DNA from: Candidatus Gastranaerophilales bacterium
GTDB lineage: Bacteria > Cyanobacteriota > Vampirovibrionia > Gastranaerophilales > Gastranaerophilaceae
Direction: 5' to 3'
Length of the DNA stretch: 54,080 bases
NCBI GenBank assembly: GCA_944323365.1
Contig: CALUSG010000050.1
Span: forward strand, 1 to 54,080
Part shown: positions 1 through 8,324 of the stretch, in pieces
Layout: each line of letters begins with the position of its first letter
Position numbering within the stretch: position 1 is the first letter of the stretch
Made by a program: the position numbers and the translations under genes
Notes under the pieces: model-generated
Seen by the model: only the letters and a program-made list of their open reading frames with translations
Told to the model about the DNA's origin: nothing
Databases searched by the model: none

Positions 1-374
1 AATTTTTTATGTCTAGCTTTAGTCACTAATTGAAATGGTTTTTTCATTATAATTTTAAATTTTTTTGATGTACTATTCTTTGGAACTTTATAATATAAGC
101 GACCATTTTCAGTAACATAGTATCTAAATTCACCTGACATTGCCCTTTGAATGCAATCAGGTCTGAAAGGTTCAGGTCTAGTTTCATAAAAATCTTTTAA
201 GTATGGATTTTCAAAACTTTTTAATGTTTTGGCTTCAATCGAAGTATAATGTCCATTTTTTTCATTACTAATTATAAACGTCTTTAGTTTTTCATTGTTA
301 ATAAGTTTTTTTCCACGTTTTGAAACAAAAGGAACAGTTTTTCTTAACAGATTAATCCCAATATCGCATATCAT
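1..374 (-). CDS. Unrecognised protein, cut by the left edge
   Basis: An open frame starts at ATG 374 and runs without a stop for 124 codons to the window edge, so the C-terminus is missing. A GGAG Shine-Dalgarno lies nine bases before the ATG, which supports this start. The visible part begins MICDIGINLLRKTVPFVSKR and is rich in Lys, Phe and Tyr, with no signal peptide or membrane segment. I do not recognise a family. It has the same strand as the polysaccharide operon to its right, so a role in surface glycan assembly is possible but is inferred from position only. Confidence 0.6.
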   Translation of the reverse strand, partial: MICDIGINLLRKTVPFVSKRGKKLINNEKLKTFIISNEKNGHYTSIEAKTLKSFENPYLKDFYETRPEPFRPDCIQRAMSGEFRYYVTENGRLYYKVPKNSTSKKFKIIMKKPFQLVTKARHKK

Positions 375-435
375 AATATAAATCTCCAATTCCCCTTATA
401 TATATAATATTTTTCTTATGAAGGATTGCTTAAAT

Positions 436-451
436 GTTACAAGATTGTAAC
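436..451. promoter_or_regulatory. Perfect 7-bp inverted repeat, possible operator
   Basis: GTTACAA-GA-TTGTAAC lies about 60 bases upstream of the left-edge gene, outside any convincing coding frame. It has no T-run, so it is more likely a protein-binding site than a terminator. The regulator is unknown. The rest of 375-577 is AT-rich and shows nothing else I can support. Confidence 0.25.
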
Positions 452-577
452 AATCACTCAAAAATCTAATTTTTGTAAAAGTTTAAGTCTATTACCAATA
501 CTCATCTTGGGAGGTAGAAATACTCAAACTCACTGTTCAAAATAGTCAAACTAGGTGTCTTCTTACATGTACATTTT

Positions 578-841
578 TTAATTTTTTTTATCTAAAATTT
601 CTAAAGCATGTCTTATTGAACCTTGATTATTCTTTGCATATATGTTATAGGTCACATAATAATCTCTATGTTCTAATTGATTATACGTAAATTTATCGGA
701 TATATTGCCGGACAAAGTTAAATCTGTATAATGTTGTCGCAGGTTAAAAAAGTGCAAAAAGCCTTGCAAAAAAGATACAGAAGCTAAAATAAAAATGAAA
801 TCAGTGGTGATTTCATTTATTCCTATATATTCTTTGATGTT
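578..841 (-). pseudogene. Possible gene remnant without a good start
   Basis: A minus-strand frame is open from 841 to the stop at 578. The only start in it is a TTG at 769, with no Shine-Dalgarno. The peptide from that TTG has 63 residues and ends YAKNNQGSIRHALEILDKKN, which looks like real protein composition rather than random sequence. It may be the tail of a decayed gene of the polysaccharide island. A stable hairpin (793-818) falls inside the upstream part of the frame. I cannot name a family, and it could be chance. Confidence 0.25.
793..818 (-). terminator. Intrinsic terminator reading leftwards
   Basis: A perfect 11-bp stem (AAATGAAATCA with TGATTTCATTT) with a GTGG loop is followed, in the minus direction only, by TTTTTATTTTAG. 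There is no T-tract on the plus side. The nearest minus-strand transcription unit that could use it ends its last gene at 1823, on the far side of the plus-strand gene 897-1832. Confidence 0.55.
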
Positions 842-867
842 TTATGATGTTCGGTATGGGATTTTTA

Positions 868-876
868 TGTTATAAT
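868..876 (+). promoter_or_regulatory. Extended -10 promoter (TGT-TATAAT)
   Basis: A consensus extended -10 element lies 20 bases before the ATG of the pyruvyl transferase gene. No good -35 is seen at the expected distance. This is usual for extended -10 promoters. Confidence 0.5.
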
Positions 877-896
877 TATTTTGAATTTGAGGTTTT

Positions 897-1832
897 ATGT
901 TTAATAATTTAATAATTAAGTTGTACATACAATTTAGAAAAACAGTAGTTGCTTTTTTAAAGTTAATGATAAATTTAATTCCGGTTAAAAGTAAAAGACG
1001 CTATTATAGAGAATGTCTTCCGGTTTTTTATAAGCAATTAAATATTAAAAAAAATTCTGTTCAAAAAGAATCTAATTTTCTTATGACAACGAATACTTCT
1101 AATATTGGAGATTTGTATTGTTGCCCTGCTGATTATTTTCATTTGTCTTTTAAACAAAATAAGTATGACATTGTGAATACTTTCAATTGTGATTTGCCAG
1201 TTTTAAATAAAGATAATTTAATATTTGGCGGTGGAATTCACCCATGGTTGTTCAGTAATGAAAAATTTTATAGGCAAATAAAAGGAAAAAATAATATCGC
1301 ATGGGGGATTGGTGTATATAATAATGCTTTAATGTCAGATGATTTTATGAATAAATTTTCTCTTATTGGAGTTAGAGAGTTTAATCATCCCCAAATTGAT
1401 AATAAAAAAGTTTTTTATATCCCTTGTTCTAGTTGTATGCTTAATGAATTTGACTTGAATTATGAAGTACAACACGAAATAGTTTTTTATTTACATAAAA
1501 TGTTGGATAAAAATATATCTCAAAATTATCCTTGTTTAGATAATTATGCTAATGATATTTATGAGGTATTTAAATTTCTAGCAAGTGGTGAAGTGGTTGT
1601 TAGTAATTCATATCATGGTGTTTATTGGGCCACACTTTTGGGTAAAAAGGTTATTTGTATTCCTCCTAATGATAAATTTTTCGGATATAAATATCCTCCG
1701 GTTTATGCAAATGTTGATAATTGGCAAGATAAAATTTGTGAGGCGAAGTCTTATCCTGAGGCTTTAAACGATTGTCGAAAAATTAATTTGGACTTTTATC
1801 AAAAAGTTAAAAATGTAATAGATCATTTATAA
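897..1832 (+). CDS. Polysaccharide pyruvyl transferase family protein
   Basis: A 311-residue protein of the PS_pyruv_trans family, whose members move pyruvate from phosphoenolpyruvate onto sugars of exported glycans to form ketals. Family features seen: the N-terminal SNIGDLYCCPADYF stretch (near residues 67-80), a glycine-rich GGGIHPW turn, and the C-terminal VVSNSYHGVYWATLLGKKV stretch in which the SxHG motif is diagnostic. A GAGG Shine-Dalgarno precedes the ATG. It is the only plus-strand gene of the island and overlaps the convergent GT2 gene by 10 bp. Some family members have other roles, so the transferred group is not certain. Confidence 0.85.
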   Translation: MFNNLIIKLYIQFRKTVVAFLKLMINLIPVKSKRRYYRECLPVFYKQLNIKKNSVQKESNFLMTTNTSNIGDLYCCPADYFHLSFKQNKYDIVNTFNCDLPVLNKDNLIFGGGIHPWLFSNEKFYRQIKGKNNIAWGIGVYNNALMSDDFMNKFSLIGVREFNHPQIDNKKVFYIPCSSCMLNEFDLNYEVQHEIVFYLHKMLDKNISQNYPCLDNYANDIYEVFKFLASGEVVVSNSYHGVYWATLLGKKVICIPPNDKFFGYKYPPVYANVDNWQDKICEAKSYPEALNDCRKINLDFYQKVKNVIDHL

Positions 1833-2788
1833 AATTCAAGAATTTCTATATTAAATATTTTTACAACTTTTCGTTTATTTAATAATTTTTTATATGTTAA
1901 AATTTCAATTAAATTTGGTATTCCTTGCCTTTTAGTAAGGATTCCTTGTTCTGCAATTTTATTAATTTCTTCAGGCAAAGAATTTTTACAATTATTTAAT
2001 ACTTTATTTTCTTCAATTCTAGTATTTTTTGATAATAAATTTATCTTTTCTGACTTTTGGATAGTATTATTCTGATGCCATCTATAAGAATATAAAATTT
2101 TATCTATATATTTAAATTTTGTAATTTTAGATAATTGTAGCATTAAAAACCAATCTTCTAATATATTGCTCGATGGATTCTTTGTAATTTTATTAAAAAG
2201 TTCTTTTCTTATTAAATATCCATTTGGAATATAATTTTTATTATATAAACTTTTATATGTTCCAAAATTTTTATCGTCAAAATCATTGGGATTTTGTATC
2301 TTTAAATATTCTGCAAAAGTCTTATATTTTCCTTCTGTTGCTTTATACGTAATTGCTCGTGAATCATCTTTCCAATAACAAATACGACCGTTGAAATCTA
2401 TTATTTCACTATCACCAACCGCTAATCCAAAATCCGGATTATTCTCCAAAAATTCAACTTCAGTTTTAATAGCTTCAGGTTTTGCTAAATCATCTGAGCC
2501 TATTAAATATACATACTTACCACGGGCAAGCGAAATTAGTTTATTTACTGTTAATGCACACCCGATATTCTCTTGTGTTTTAAAAATGTAGTTCGAAAAT
2601 CTTTTTTTACTTTCATCTTCTATTTCACAAATTTTATTATATGTATTATCAGTAGATCCGTCATCTATTATAACTAATTCTATATTTTTATATGTTTGGT
2701 TAATAATTGATAATATTGTATTTTGTATATATTCTTCGTGATTGTAAGCAGATATTAAAACTGATACTAAAGGATCTTTAGTATGCAT
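1823..2788 (-). CDS. Glycosyltransferase family 2
   Basis: A 321-residue GT-A fold glycosyltransferase. The N-terminal [19 protein letters not shown] stretch is followed by the nucleotide-sugar motif IDDGS (residues 41-45) and a later GSDD (the DxD equivalent). No membrane segment is seen, so it probably acts on the inner face of the cytoplasmic membrane on a lipid-linked intermediate. A GGAGGT Shine-Dalgarno sits five bases before ATG 2788. Its start overlaps the aminotransferase gene by 11 bp, so the two are probably coupled. It closely resembles the GT2 half of the fusion protein at 4863-6488 (shared FGTY...YIPNGYLIR and DDW/EDW segments), which suggests local duplication. Donor and acceptor are unknown. 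Confidence 0.9.
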   Translation of the reverse strand: MHTKDPLVSVLISAYNHEEYIQNTILSIINQTYKNIELVIIDDGSTDNTYNKICEIEDESKKRFSNYIFKTQENIGCALTVNKLISLARGKYVYLIGSDDLAKPEAIKTEVEFLENNPDFGLAVGDSEIIDFNGRICYWKDDSRAITYKATEGKYKTFAEYLKIQNPNDFDDKNFGTYKSLYNKNYIPNGYLIRKELFNKITKNPSSNILEDWFLMLQLSKITKFKYIDKILYSYRWHQNNTIQKSEKINLLSKNTRIEENKVLNNCKNSLPEEINKIAEQGILTKRQGIPNLIEILTYKKLLNKRKVVKIFNIEILEFYK

Positions 2789-3863
2789 TTATGACCTCCG
2801 TAATGTTTCTAACTTCTTCATCTGTCAAAACCGGGGAAATTGGAATACTTATGATAGTTTTATGTATTATCTCGCTAATTGGATACGACAGATGTGACCA
2901 TTCTTTGTATGCACCTTGTTGATGCGGAGGCGTAGGATAATGAATGTTTGTTTGAATATTATGTTTTTCTAAATAATTTTGAAAATCATCACGATTATTT
3001 GTTCTAACTGCAAAAATATGCCATACATGTGAATCTTCATTATAGGTCTGCGGTAAAATGATTTTTTCGTTTTTTATATTATCCCTATAATATTTAGCAA
3101 TTTGTTGTCGTCTTTTATTATCTAGGTCTAAATATTTTAATTTTATATCTAGTATGGCAGCTTGTATTTCATCGAGCCTTGAGTTTACACCTTTATATAT
3201 ATGGTGGTATTTCCTGTCAGAACCGTAATTGGCTATAGCTTTAATTTTTTCGTATAAAATTTCATCGTTTGTGGTTACAGCTCCACCATCGCCCATACAA
3301 CCTAAATTTTTGCCGGGGTAAAAAGAAAAACCGGAGGCATCACCTAAATTTCCTACCCTTTTCCCTTTATAATATGCACCATGTGCTTGTGCAGAATCTT
3401 CTATAATTTTTAGGTTATATTTTTTAGCTATTTCCCAAATTTCTTGCATTTTAACGGCTTGACCATATAAGTGGACAACCATTATTGCTTTTGTTCTACT
3501 CGTAATTTTTTCTTCTATTAATTTAGGATTAATATTATAAGTATTGATATCCGGTTCTATTAGTACGGGAGTACAACCATTTTCAGAGATTGCTAATATT
3601 GATGCTATATAGGTATTCGCAGGAACTATTATTTCATCACCAGGCCCAAATCCATAGCCTTTTATTATTAAGTTTAATGCATCTAGTCCATTTGCAACTC
3701 CTACACAGTATTTTGTGCCGCAAAAATTTGCAAAATTGCGATTAAAGGTTTCGTTTTCTTCACCTTGCAAATACCATCCGTTGTCTAAAATTTTTTGTAT
3801 TCTCTGATCTATTTCTGCTCTAAATCTGTTGTTAATTTTTCCTAAGTCTAGAAATTTTATCAA
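2778..3863 (-). CDS. fdtB: DegT/DnrJ/EryC1 sugar aminotransferase, FdtB/QdtB-like
   Basis: A 361-residue PLP-dependent aminotransferase acting on nucleotide-linked keto-sugars. The PLP lysine is K185 in [11 protein letters not shown], and the cofactor-contacting segment [10 protein letters not shown] is at 153-162. The opening FLDLGKIN, the GWYLQGEE segment and the [11 protein letters not shown] segment match the branch that aminates dTDP-3-keto-6-deoxyhexoses (FdtB/QdtB). That reaction needs the 3,4-ketoisomerase FdtA/QdtA, which is present at 17059-17478, so the pathway is split between two operons. The start is TTG 3863, chosen because AGGAGG stands five bases upstream. The TTG overlaps the TGA that ends the restored sulfotransferase frame. 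The symbol is tentative because FdtB and QdtB cannot be told apart here. Confidence 0.85.
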   Translation of the reverse strand: MIKFLDLGKINNRFRAEIDQRIQKILDNGWYLQGEENETFNRNFANFCGTKYCVGVANGLDALNLIIKGYGFGPGDEIIVPANTYIASILAISENGCTPVLIEPDINTYNINPKLIEEKITSRTKAIMVVHLYGQAVKMQEIWEIAKKYNLKIIEDSAQAHGAYYKGKRVGNLGDASGFSFYPGKNLGCMGDGGAVTTNDEILYEKIKAIANYGSDRKYHHIYKGVNSRLDEIQAAILDIKLKYLDLDNKRRQQIAKYYRDNIKNEKIILPQTYNEDSHVWHIFAVRTNNRDDFQNYLEKHNIQTNIHYPTPPHQQGAYKEWSHLSYPISEIIHKTIISIPISPVLTDEEVRNITEVINAY

Positions 3864-4866
3864 TTTGTCCTCCTATATAAATATTTATTGTATTTAGCTG
3901 TAATTTTTTCTATTATTTCATCATCTTGATGCTTTAGATAAAGTCCTATATTCTTTTCTGATTGACTTGGATTAAAATATTTTAGTTTATTTGTATGTTG
4001 TATTTTATCTATATTGCAAAATTTAATTATTTCTTCTGAAATTTTTTCATATTCATATACAAAGTCCTCAAAACGTAAATTATAAATCCTATTATCGGAA
4101 ACCGGGGGGGGTAGATATAAAATATTTCCTCAAAGAAAGAATCAATTTCTTTGAATGATTTTACAGGGATAAACAGGCCTTCCGAATATTTATTCTTAAA
4201 ATCTACATAAACATCTCTTGGATCTCTTATGCAAGTTATTACTTTAGCATCATAAAAATAATCTAGTCCAAGAGGTAACTGTGCGGATTGAAGAGCGTTT
4301 ACTAGACATATGTTTGGTTTATCAGTTAATGCTGTCAATATATTCTCTATGTATTCTTTAACAAGACTATTAAATTTTTCTTTGGTAAAATATTTTACTA
4401 TATATGTAAAGTCAGAATTTAATTTAAATTCATTTTTATTATTTCGAAAAATTTTATTAAATAGGTTGTTATCTTGTGATAATTTATGTATGTAAGCTCG
4501 TAATTGAATATTTTCATCATTTTCGTGCCAATTGAATACGTTTTCATTTGTTTTATATTTTAAGACAATTAGTTTATCTAAAAATTTTTCGGTTATTTTT
4601 ACTAGTTTGTTATTTGGAAATAATTCTTTATAAAAAGTTCGGTTATAAAATTTGACAAGGTTCAAATAACGTTTAATAGCATAATCTGCGGTAAAGAGAT
4701 TGTTATTATATATTAAAGTTACAGCTAAAGAATTAAGCCCGTTTGCGTATTTTATTAAATCAAATTCAGGCATCATTACATAGAAATTTTTAAATTCTCT
4801 AAAAAAATCTCTAACACATGAATTTCCACTTTGTCCATATCCAGCAGCAATTATAACTTTTTTCAT
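3860..4866 (-). CDS. Sulfotransferase family protein, frame broken at a C8 tract
   Basis: As written, the frame from ATG 4866 stops at 4027 after 279 codons. The first part is sulfotransferase-like: a PAPS-binding P-loop ([16 protein letters not shown]) at the N-terminus and the 3'-phosphate motif [14 protein letters not shown] near residue 215. After the C8 tract at 4111-4104 the written frame becomes meaningless. Adding one C gives a continuous 335-residue protein ending at 3860, with the expected family C-terminus ([20 protein letters not shown] and [11 protein letters not shown]). The restored stop overlaps the next gene's start (TTGA), as in the rest of the operon. Its predicted role is sulfation of the surface glycan. 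The frame may be phase-variable, decayed, or miscalled in sequencing. Confidence 0.8.
4104..4111. repeat. Homopolymer G8 (C8 in the coding strand)
   Basis: Eight consecutive G lie inside the sulfotransferase coding region and coincide exactly with the switch of reading frame. Nine (or six) bases would restore the frame. A run of this length is far above expectation at this base composition. Confidence 0.9.
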
Positions 4867-6488
4867 TTCCCCTTCTTCTTTAAATTTATTTTTATACCCA
4901 AAAATTTTATTTGTAGTTTTTTTATAGAATTAATTCTTTTCTTTTTTATTGTTATGAGTGGTGGTAAATTTATTACTGTTTTTTCATAATTATCGCATAA
5001 CAATTTTTCGATATAAGTTTTTACGTCGGGCAATAATTGGTTTTTATCGATAGTTTTAATTATCTCATTCTCATAATTACGAGTTTTTAAAGTCATTTCT
5101 TCTATTTTATGAGTATTTATCATTGTATTTGTTGTATGTTGACGGTATTCTAATAATATTTTATTTATAAATTTCATTTTAGAATATTTGGAAATTTGGA
5201 GTAATATATACCAATCATCCAACGGTGCTTTTTTTGTATAATATCCTGTTTTTTTAAATATATTGCGTCGAATTAAATATCCATTTGGCACATAATTATA
5301 TTTATAAAATTCTTCATAAGTTCCAAATTTACTACTACTAAAATCCAGGTTTACTTTATTTTGATAAAATTCTGCAAATGTTTTAAAAGAATCAGGTAAA
5401 TTTGTATATTTACCATTTTTATCCCAAAAAATCCTATTACCGTTTTCGTTAATTAGTTCGTTGTCACCTACAGCTAATGCATAATCAAGATTTTGTGACA
5501 AAAATTCGTACAAAGTTTCTATGGCTTCAGGTTTATATTTATCATCTGATGCAAGTAAGCTGATATATTTCCCTGATGATGTAATGATAAGCTCATTTAG
5601 TGTATCACATATACCTTTATTTTTACGTGTTTTAAATATTACATTTGCTAACTTTTGTCTACATTCTTCTTCCAATTCACATATTTTATCCCAAGTATTA
5701 TCTGTAGAACCGTCATCAATTATAATTAATTCAATTGGTTCATATGTTTGATTTAATACAGATCTAATTGAATCTTGTATATATTTTTCATGGTTGTATG
5801 CTGGTATTAAAATTGAAATTAGTTCTTTTTCTTTCTTATCTTTTAACAAATCTGATAATTTATAATCACTTAATATAGCTTTTAGTTTTGCATAATTAGG
5901 TGTATATGGAGGTAATGATTTATCTGAATTTGTATAATCTGTTTCTATTTTTAAAATGTTTTGACTTAATTGTATATTTTTATGCTTATTTTTATTACTT
6001 ATGTATAAAATATCAATTTGTGTATTTTTAAATTTTGTTTGAAGTTTTTCTTGTAATGACAAAAGAATTTTATTATTATTTAATTTTTCTTTGCAATTTG
6101 GCGTTTCAATATATACAAATAAAACTTTTTCAGATTGAGTAATTTCAGAGTACATACGATTAATTCTACGTTTATACTGAGCAGCAACGGAAGGATAAGA
6201 TTCTTCAAGGCCTGCATTTAATGGAAAATCATGGTTAAATACAATATTGTTTTTGATGTTTTTATAAATAGTACACGGCATAGGTTGAAGTCTCGTTCCT
6301 TCTTTTTCTAAATCATTAAGATTAATAAAATTTTTCATATCGTTTAGCAAAAGGTTAATGCGACCTTCAAAATTATTGCCAAATAACCAATCAAATGGAT
6401 ATGAAAATCTTTGGAGCCCACAAGCTCTGAGAGTTTCTGTACAAGAACAGGCTTCTCCTATACTTATTATTAAATCATATGTCTTCAT
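4863..6488 (-). CDS. DUF1796 (papain-like) domain fused to a family 2 glycosyltransferase
   Basis: About 541 residues from ATG 6488. A GTG nine bases earlier is also in frame, but AGGTG is correctly spaced for the ATG. Residues 1 to about 215 look like DUF1796, a putative papain-like cysteine peptidase family: ISIGEACSCTETLRACGL with its Cys, SYPFDWLFG, and NHDF with a candidate His. From about residue 225 a complete GT2 domain follows ([34 protein letters not shown]). The GT2 half is a close relative of the GT2 at 1823-2788. It overlaps the sulfotransferase start by ATGA. The DUF1796 domain may be enzymatic or may bind the acceptor; its function is not established. Confidence 0.8.
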   Translation of the reverse strand: MKTYDLIISIGEACSCTETLRACGLQRFSYPFDWLFGNNFEGRINLLLNDMKNFINLNDLEKEGTRLQPMPCTIYKNIKNNIVFNHDFPLNAGLEESYPSVAAQYKRRINRMYSEITQSEKVLFVYIETPNCKEKLNNNKILLSLQEKLQTKFKNTQIDILYISNKNKHKNIQLSQNILKIETDYTNSDKSLPPYTPNYAKLKAILSDYKLSDLLKDKKEKELISILIPAYNHEKYIQDSIRSVLNQTYEPIELIIIDDGSTDNTWDKICELEEECRQKLANVIFKTRKNKGICDTLNELIITSSGKYISLLASDDKYKPEAIETLYEFLSQNLDYALAVGDNELINENGNRIFWDKNGKYTNLPDSFKTFAEFYQNKVNLDFSSSKFGTYEEFYKYNYVPNGYLIRRNIFKKTGYYTKKAPLDDWYILLQISKYSKMKFINKILLEYRQHTTNTMINTHKIEEMTLKTRNYENEIIKTIDKNQLLPDVKTYIEKLLCDNYEKTVINLPPLITIKKKRINSIKKLQIKFLGIKINLKKKGK

Positions 6489-7713
6489 TTTTTTCACCTA
6501 GTGTTTTACAAAATATACCTAATTCACAACCTTTTATAAGCTTTTTAGATGTAATACGGAAGATACTTTTAGGTTTCTTTTTGTTTTCTGCCTTGTGATA
6601 AATATTATTATAAAATATCTTACTCCATTTCAAAAGTTCATTTGTATTATCAATCTTTAAAAGTTCATCTTTAGATAAGTCATGGATATTTTTTATTATT
6701 TCTAAATATTTATAACCATTTCTCGTGTCAGGTTCTAAATAGCAGCTTTCTCCCCATTCATTCCAGGCAACAATAAATACAAATCTTTTATCCGCTGGTT
6801 TATTATATGCTTTTTTAGATATTTCTTCTAAAAAAATTCTAAAATTTTCAGGAGAAAAATTCGATTGAATTATCGGGTTCCGTTTTTTTCTTCTTGGCGA
6901 ATTATCAAAGCCTAAGTTGACACCTTGAAAATACAAATATTTATTGTCATCTCTCAATATAGATTGTATTGCTTTTGATCTATAATCTAAATTAGTTACT
7001 TTATGATTTTCAAATAATTTTATTTGTTTTTCTTTTGGTATCGCATCAGTCTTACTCCAGGACGGAGTAAATTCATATGATGCATCACAATCATATTTAT
7101 TAGGATTTATTTTAGAATCATTATTTTCAAAAGCTACAATAAAAAGTTCAATATTATATTTTTCTTTTGCATATTTTCGCATTAAGCTTATATTTGGAAT
7201 ATTTTTAACATCATATATAAGTAGTAAATGTTTATTATCGATTTTTATATATCTCGGATCATTAAAATATTTTATTGTATCATCTATATATTGAATAAAC
7301 CAATTTTTAGGATATTTGCAAGCTAGTAAAATTTCTTTGCTTTTAGCTTCCCAGGTTCGTGTCCAGTCGTGGTTAGCCCAGCATAAACAAAATGGAATAT
7401 CTACTTCAGGAGTTTTTAACATATTTTCTAAAGGTTTATATAATGTTTTTTTACCATCGAACCAGTAATAATAGTAGCAAAAACCATATAAACCATATTC
7501 TTTTGCTAAATTTGCTTGTTTAATCATTACATTTACATCAGTTAAATCGTAATAACCATCTTGAGGAATGTTAGGCTGATTATGACCTTCAAATAAAGGA
7601 ACTGCTGATTTTACATTGGTCCATTCAGTAAAACCTTTCCCCCACCATTTATTGTTTTCTTCTGTTTCATGAAATTGTGGTAAATAGAATGCTAAGTATT
7701 TTATTTTTTCCAT
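6475..7713 (-). CDS. WbsX-type glycosyltransferase (GH99-like)
   Basis: A 412-residue protein of the WbsX family, found in O-antigen and capsule clusters and related to GH99-type TIM barrels. Family landmarks seen are YLAFYLPQFHETEENN at the start, WWGKGFTEWTNV, GYYDLTDVNVM, FCYYYYWF, CWANHDWTRTWE, and VAWNEWGESCYLEPD near the C-terminus. AAGGAG stands at good distance before ATG 7713, whose gene overlaps the HAD gene by 13 bp. The exact linkage made is unknown. Confidence 0.85.
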   Translation of the reverse strand: MEKIKYLAFYLPQFHETEENNKWWGKGFTEWTNVKSAVPLFEGHNQPNIPQDGYYDLTDVNVMIKQANLAKEYGLYGFCYYYYWFDGKKTLYKPLENMLKTPEVDIPFCLCWANHDWTRTWEAKSKEILLACKYPKNWFIQYIDDTIKYFNDPRYIKIDNKHLLLIYDVKNIPNISLMRKYAKEKYNIELFIVAFENNDSKINPNKYDCDASYEFTPSWSKTDAIPKEKQIKLFENHKVTNLDYRSKAIQSILRDDNKYLYFQGVNLGFDNSPRRKKRNPIIQSNFSPENFRIFLEEISKKAYNKPADKRFVFIVAWNEWGESCYLEPDTRNGYKYLEIIKNIHDLSKDELLKIDNTNELLKWSKIFYNNIYHKAENKKKPKSIFRITSKKLIKGCELGIFCKTLGEKNEDI

Positions 7714-8324
7714 TGTTGCTCCTTAATAGCTTTTAATTCATTTAAATCATCTATTATTAAATCGGGATTATATTCTTCTAATATTTTTTTTGATAGAAAG
7801 CCGTGAGATATCCCTATTGTTTTAATGTTCGCAGCTTTTCCCTGTATAATATCTTTGCCTGTATCTGAAATAATGGTATCATATTGTGTACAAAAATTTT
7901 TATTTAATAATTCTTCTTTTGTATAAATTTGTTTTGTAACTAATATTTTGTCAAAGTATTTTTTTATATTTAAGTCATCGAGTTCAGCTATTAAGTTTTC
8001 TTCTGATTGTCTAGCTGTTATAAGTATAATTGTGTAATTATTTTTCAAATAATTTAATACTTCAACAGTATTATAGTATAACTTATCATATAATAAATAT
8101 CTTTTATCTTCAATTAACCGCATCCAGTTTTCGTTAAAATCTTTAAAATTATAATTGGGAAAATATTGTTCTAGAATTTTTTGATGGTTAATTCTATTCC
8201 GTTTTAAATCCCAATACTCTGTTTTAGTTAGGTTACAATTGGGAATTAAATCGCAAAAAAGATTATACATCCTATCAGATGCATCGAGTAAAGTCCCATC
8301 CAGGTCAAAAAAAAGTTTATTCAT
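7701..8324 (-). CDS. HAD-superfamily phosphatase
   Basis: About 207 residues. Motif I is FFDLDGTLLD at the N-terminus (nucleophile first Asp), motif II lies in IILITARQ, and motif IV is IISDTGKDI. A helical cap of about 70 residues lies between I and II, as in subclass I enzymes. ATG 8324 is preferred: GAGGT is properly spaced upstream, while the ATG five codons earlier (8339) has none. Its place between a ThDP enzyme and a glycosyltransferase suggests dephosphorylation of a sugar-phosphate intermediate, but the substrate cannot be read from the sequence. Confidence 0.8.
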   Translation of the reverse strand: MNKLFFDLDGTLLDASDRMYNLFCDLIPNCNLTKTEYWDLKRNRINHQKILEQYFPNYNFKDFNENWMRLIEDKRYLLYDKLYYNTVEVLNYLKNNYTIILITARQSEENLIAELDDLNIKKYFDKILVTKQIYTKEELLNKNFCTQYDTIISDTGKDIIQGKAANIKTIGISHGFLSKKILEEYNPDLIIDDLNELKAIKEQQWKK

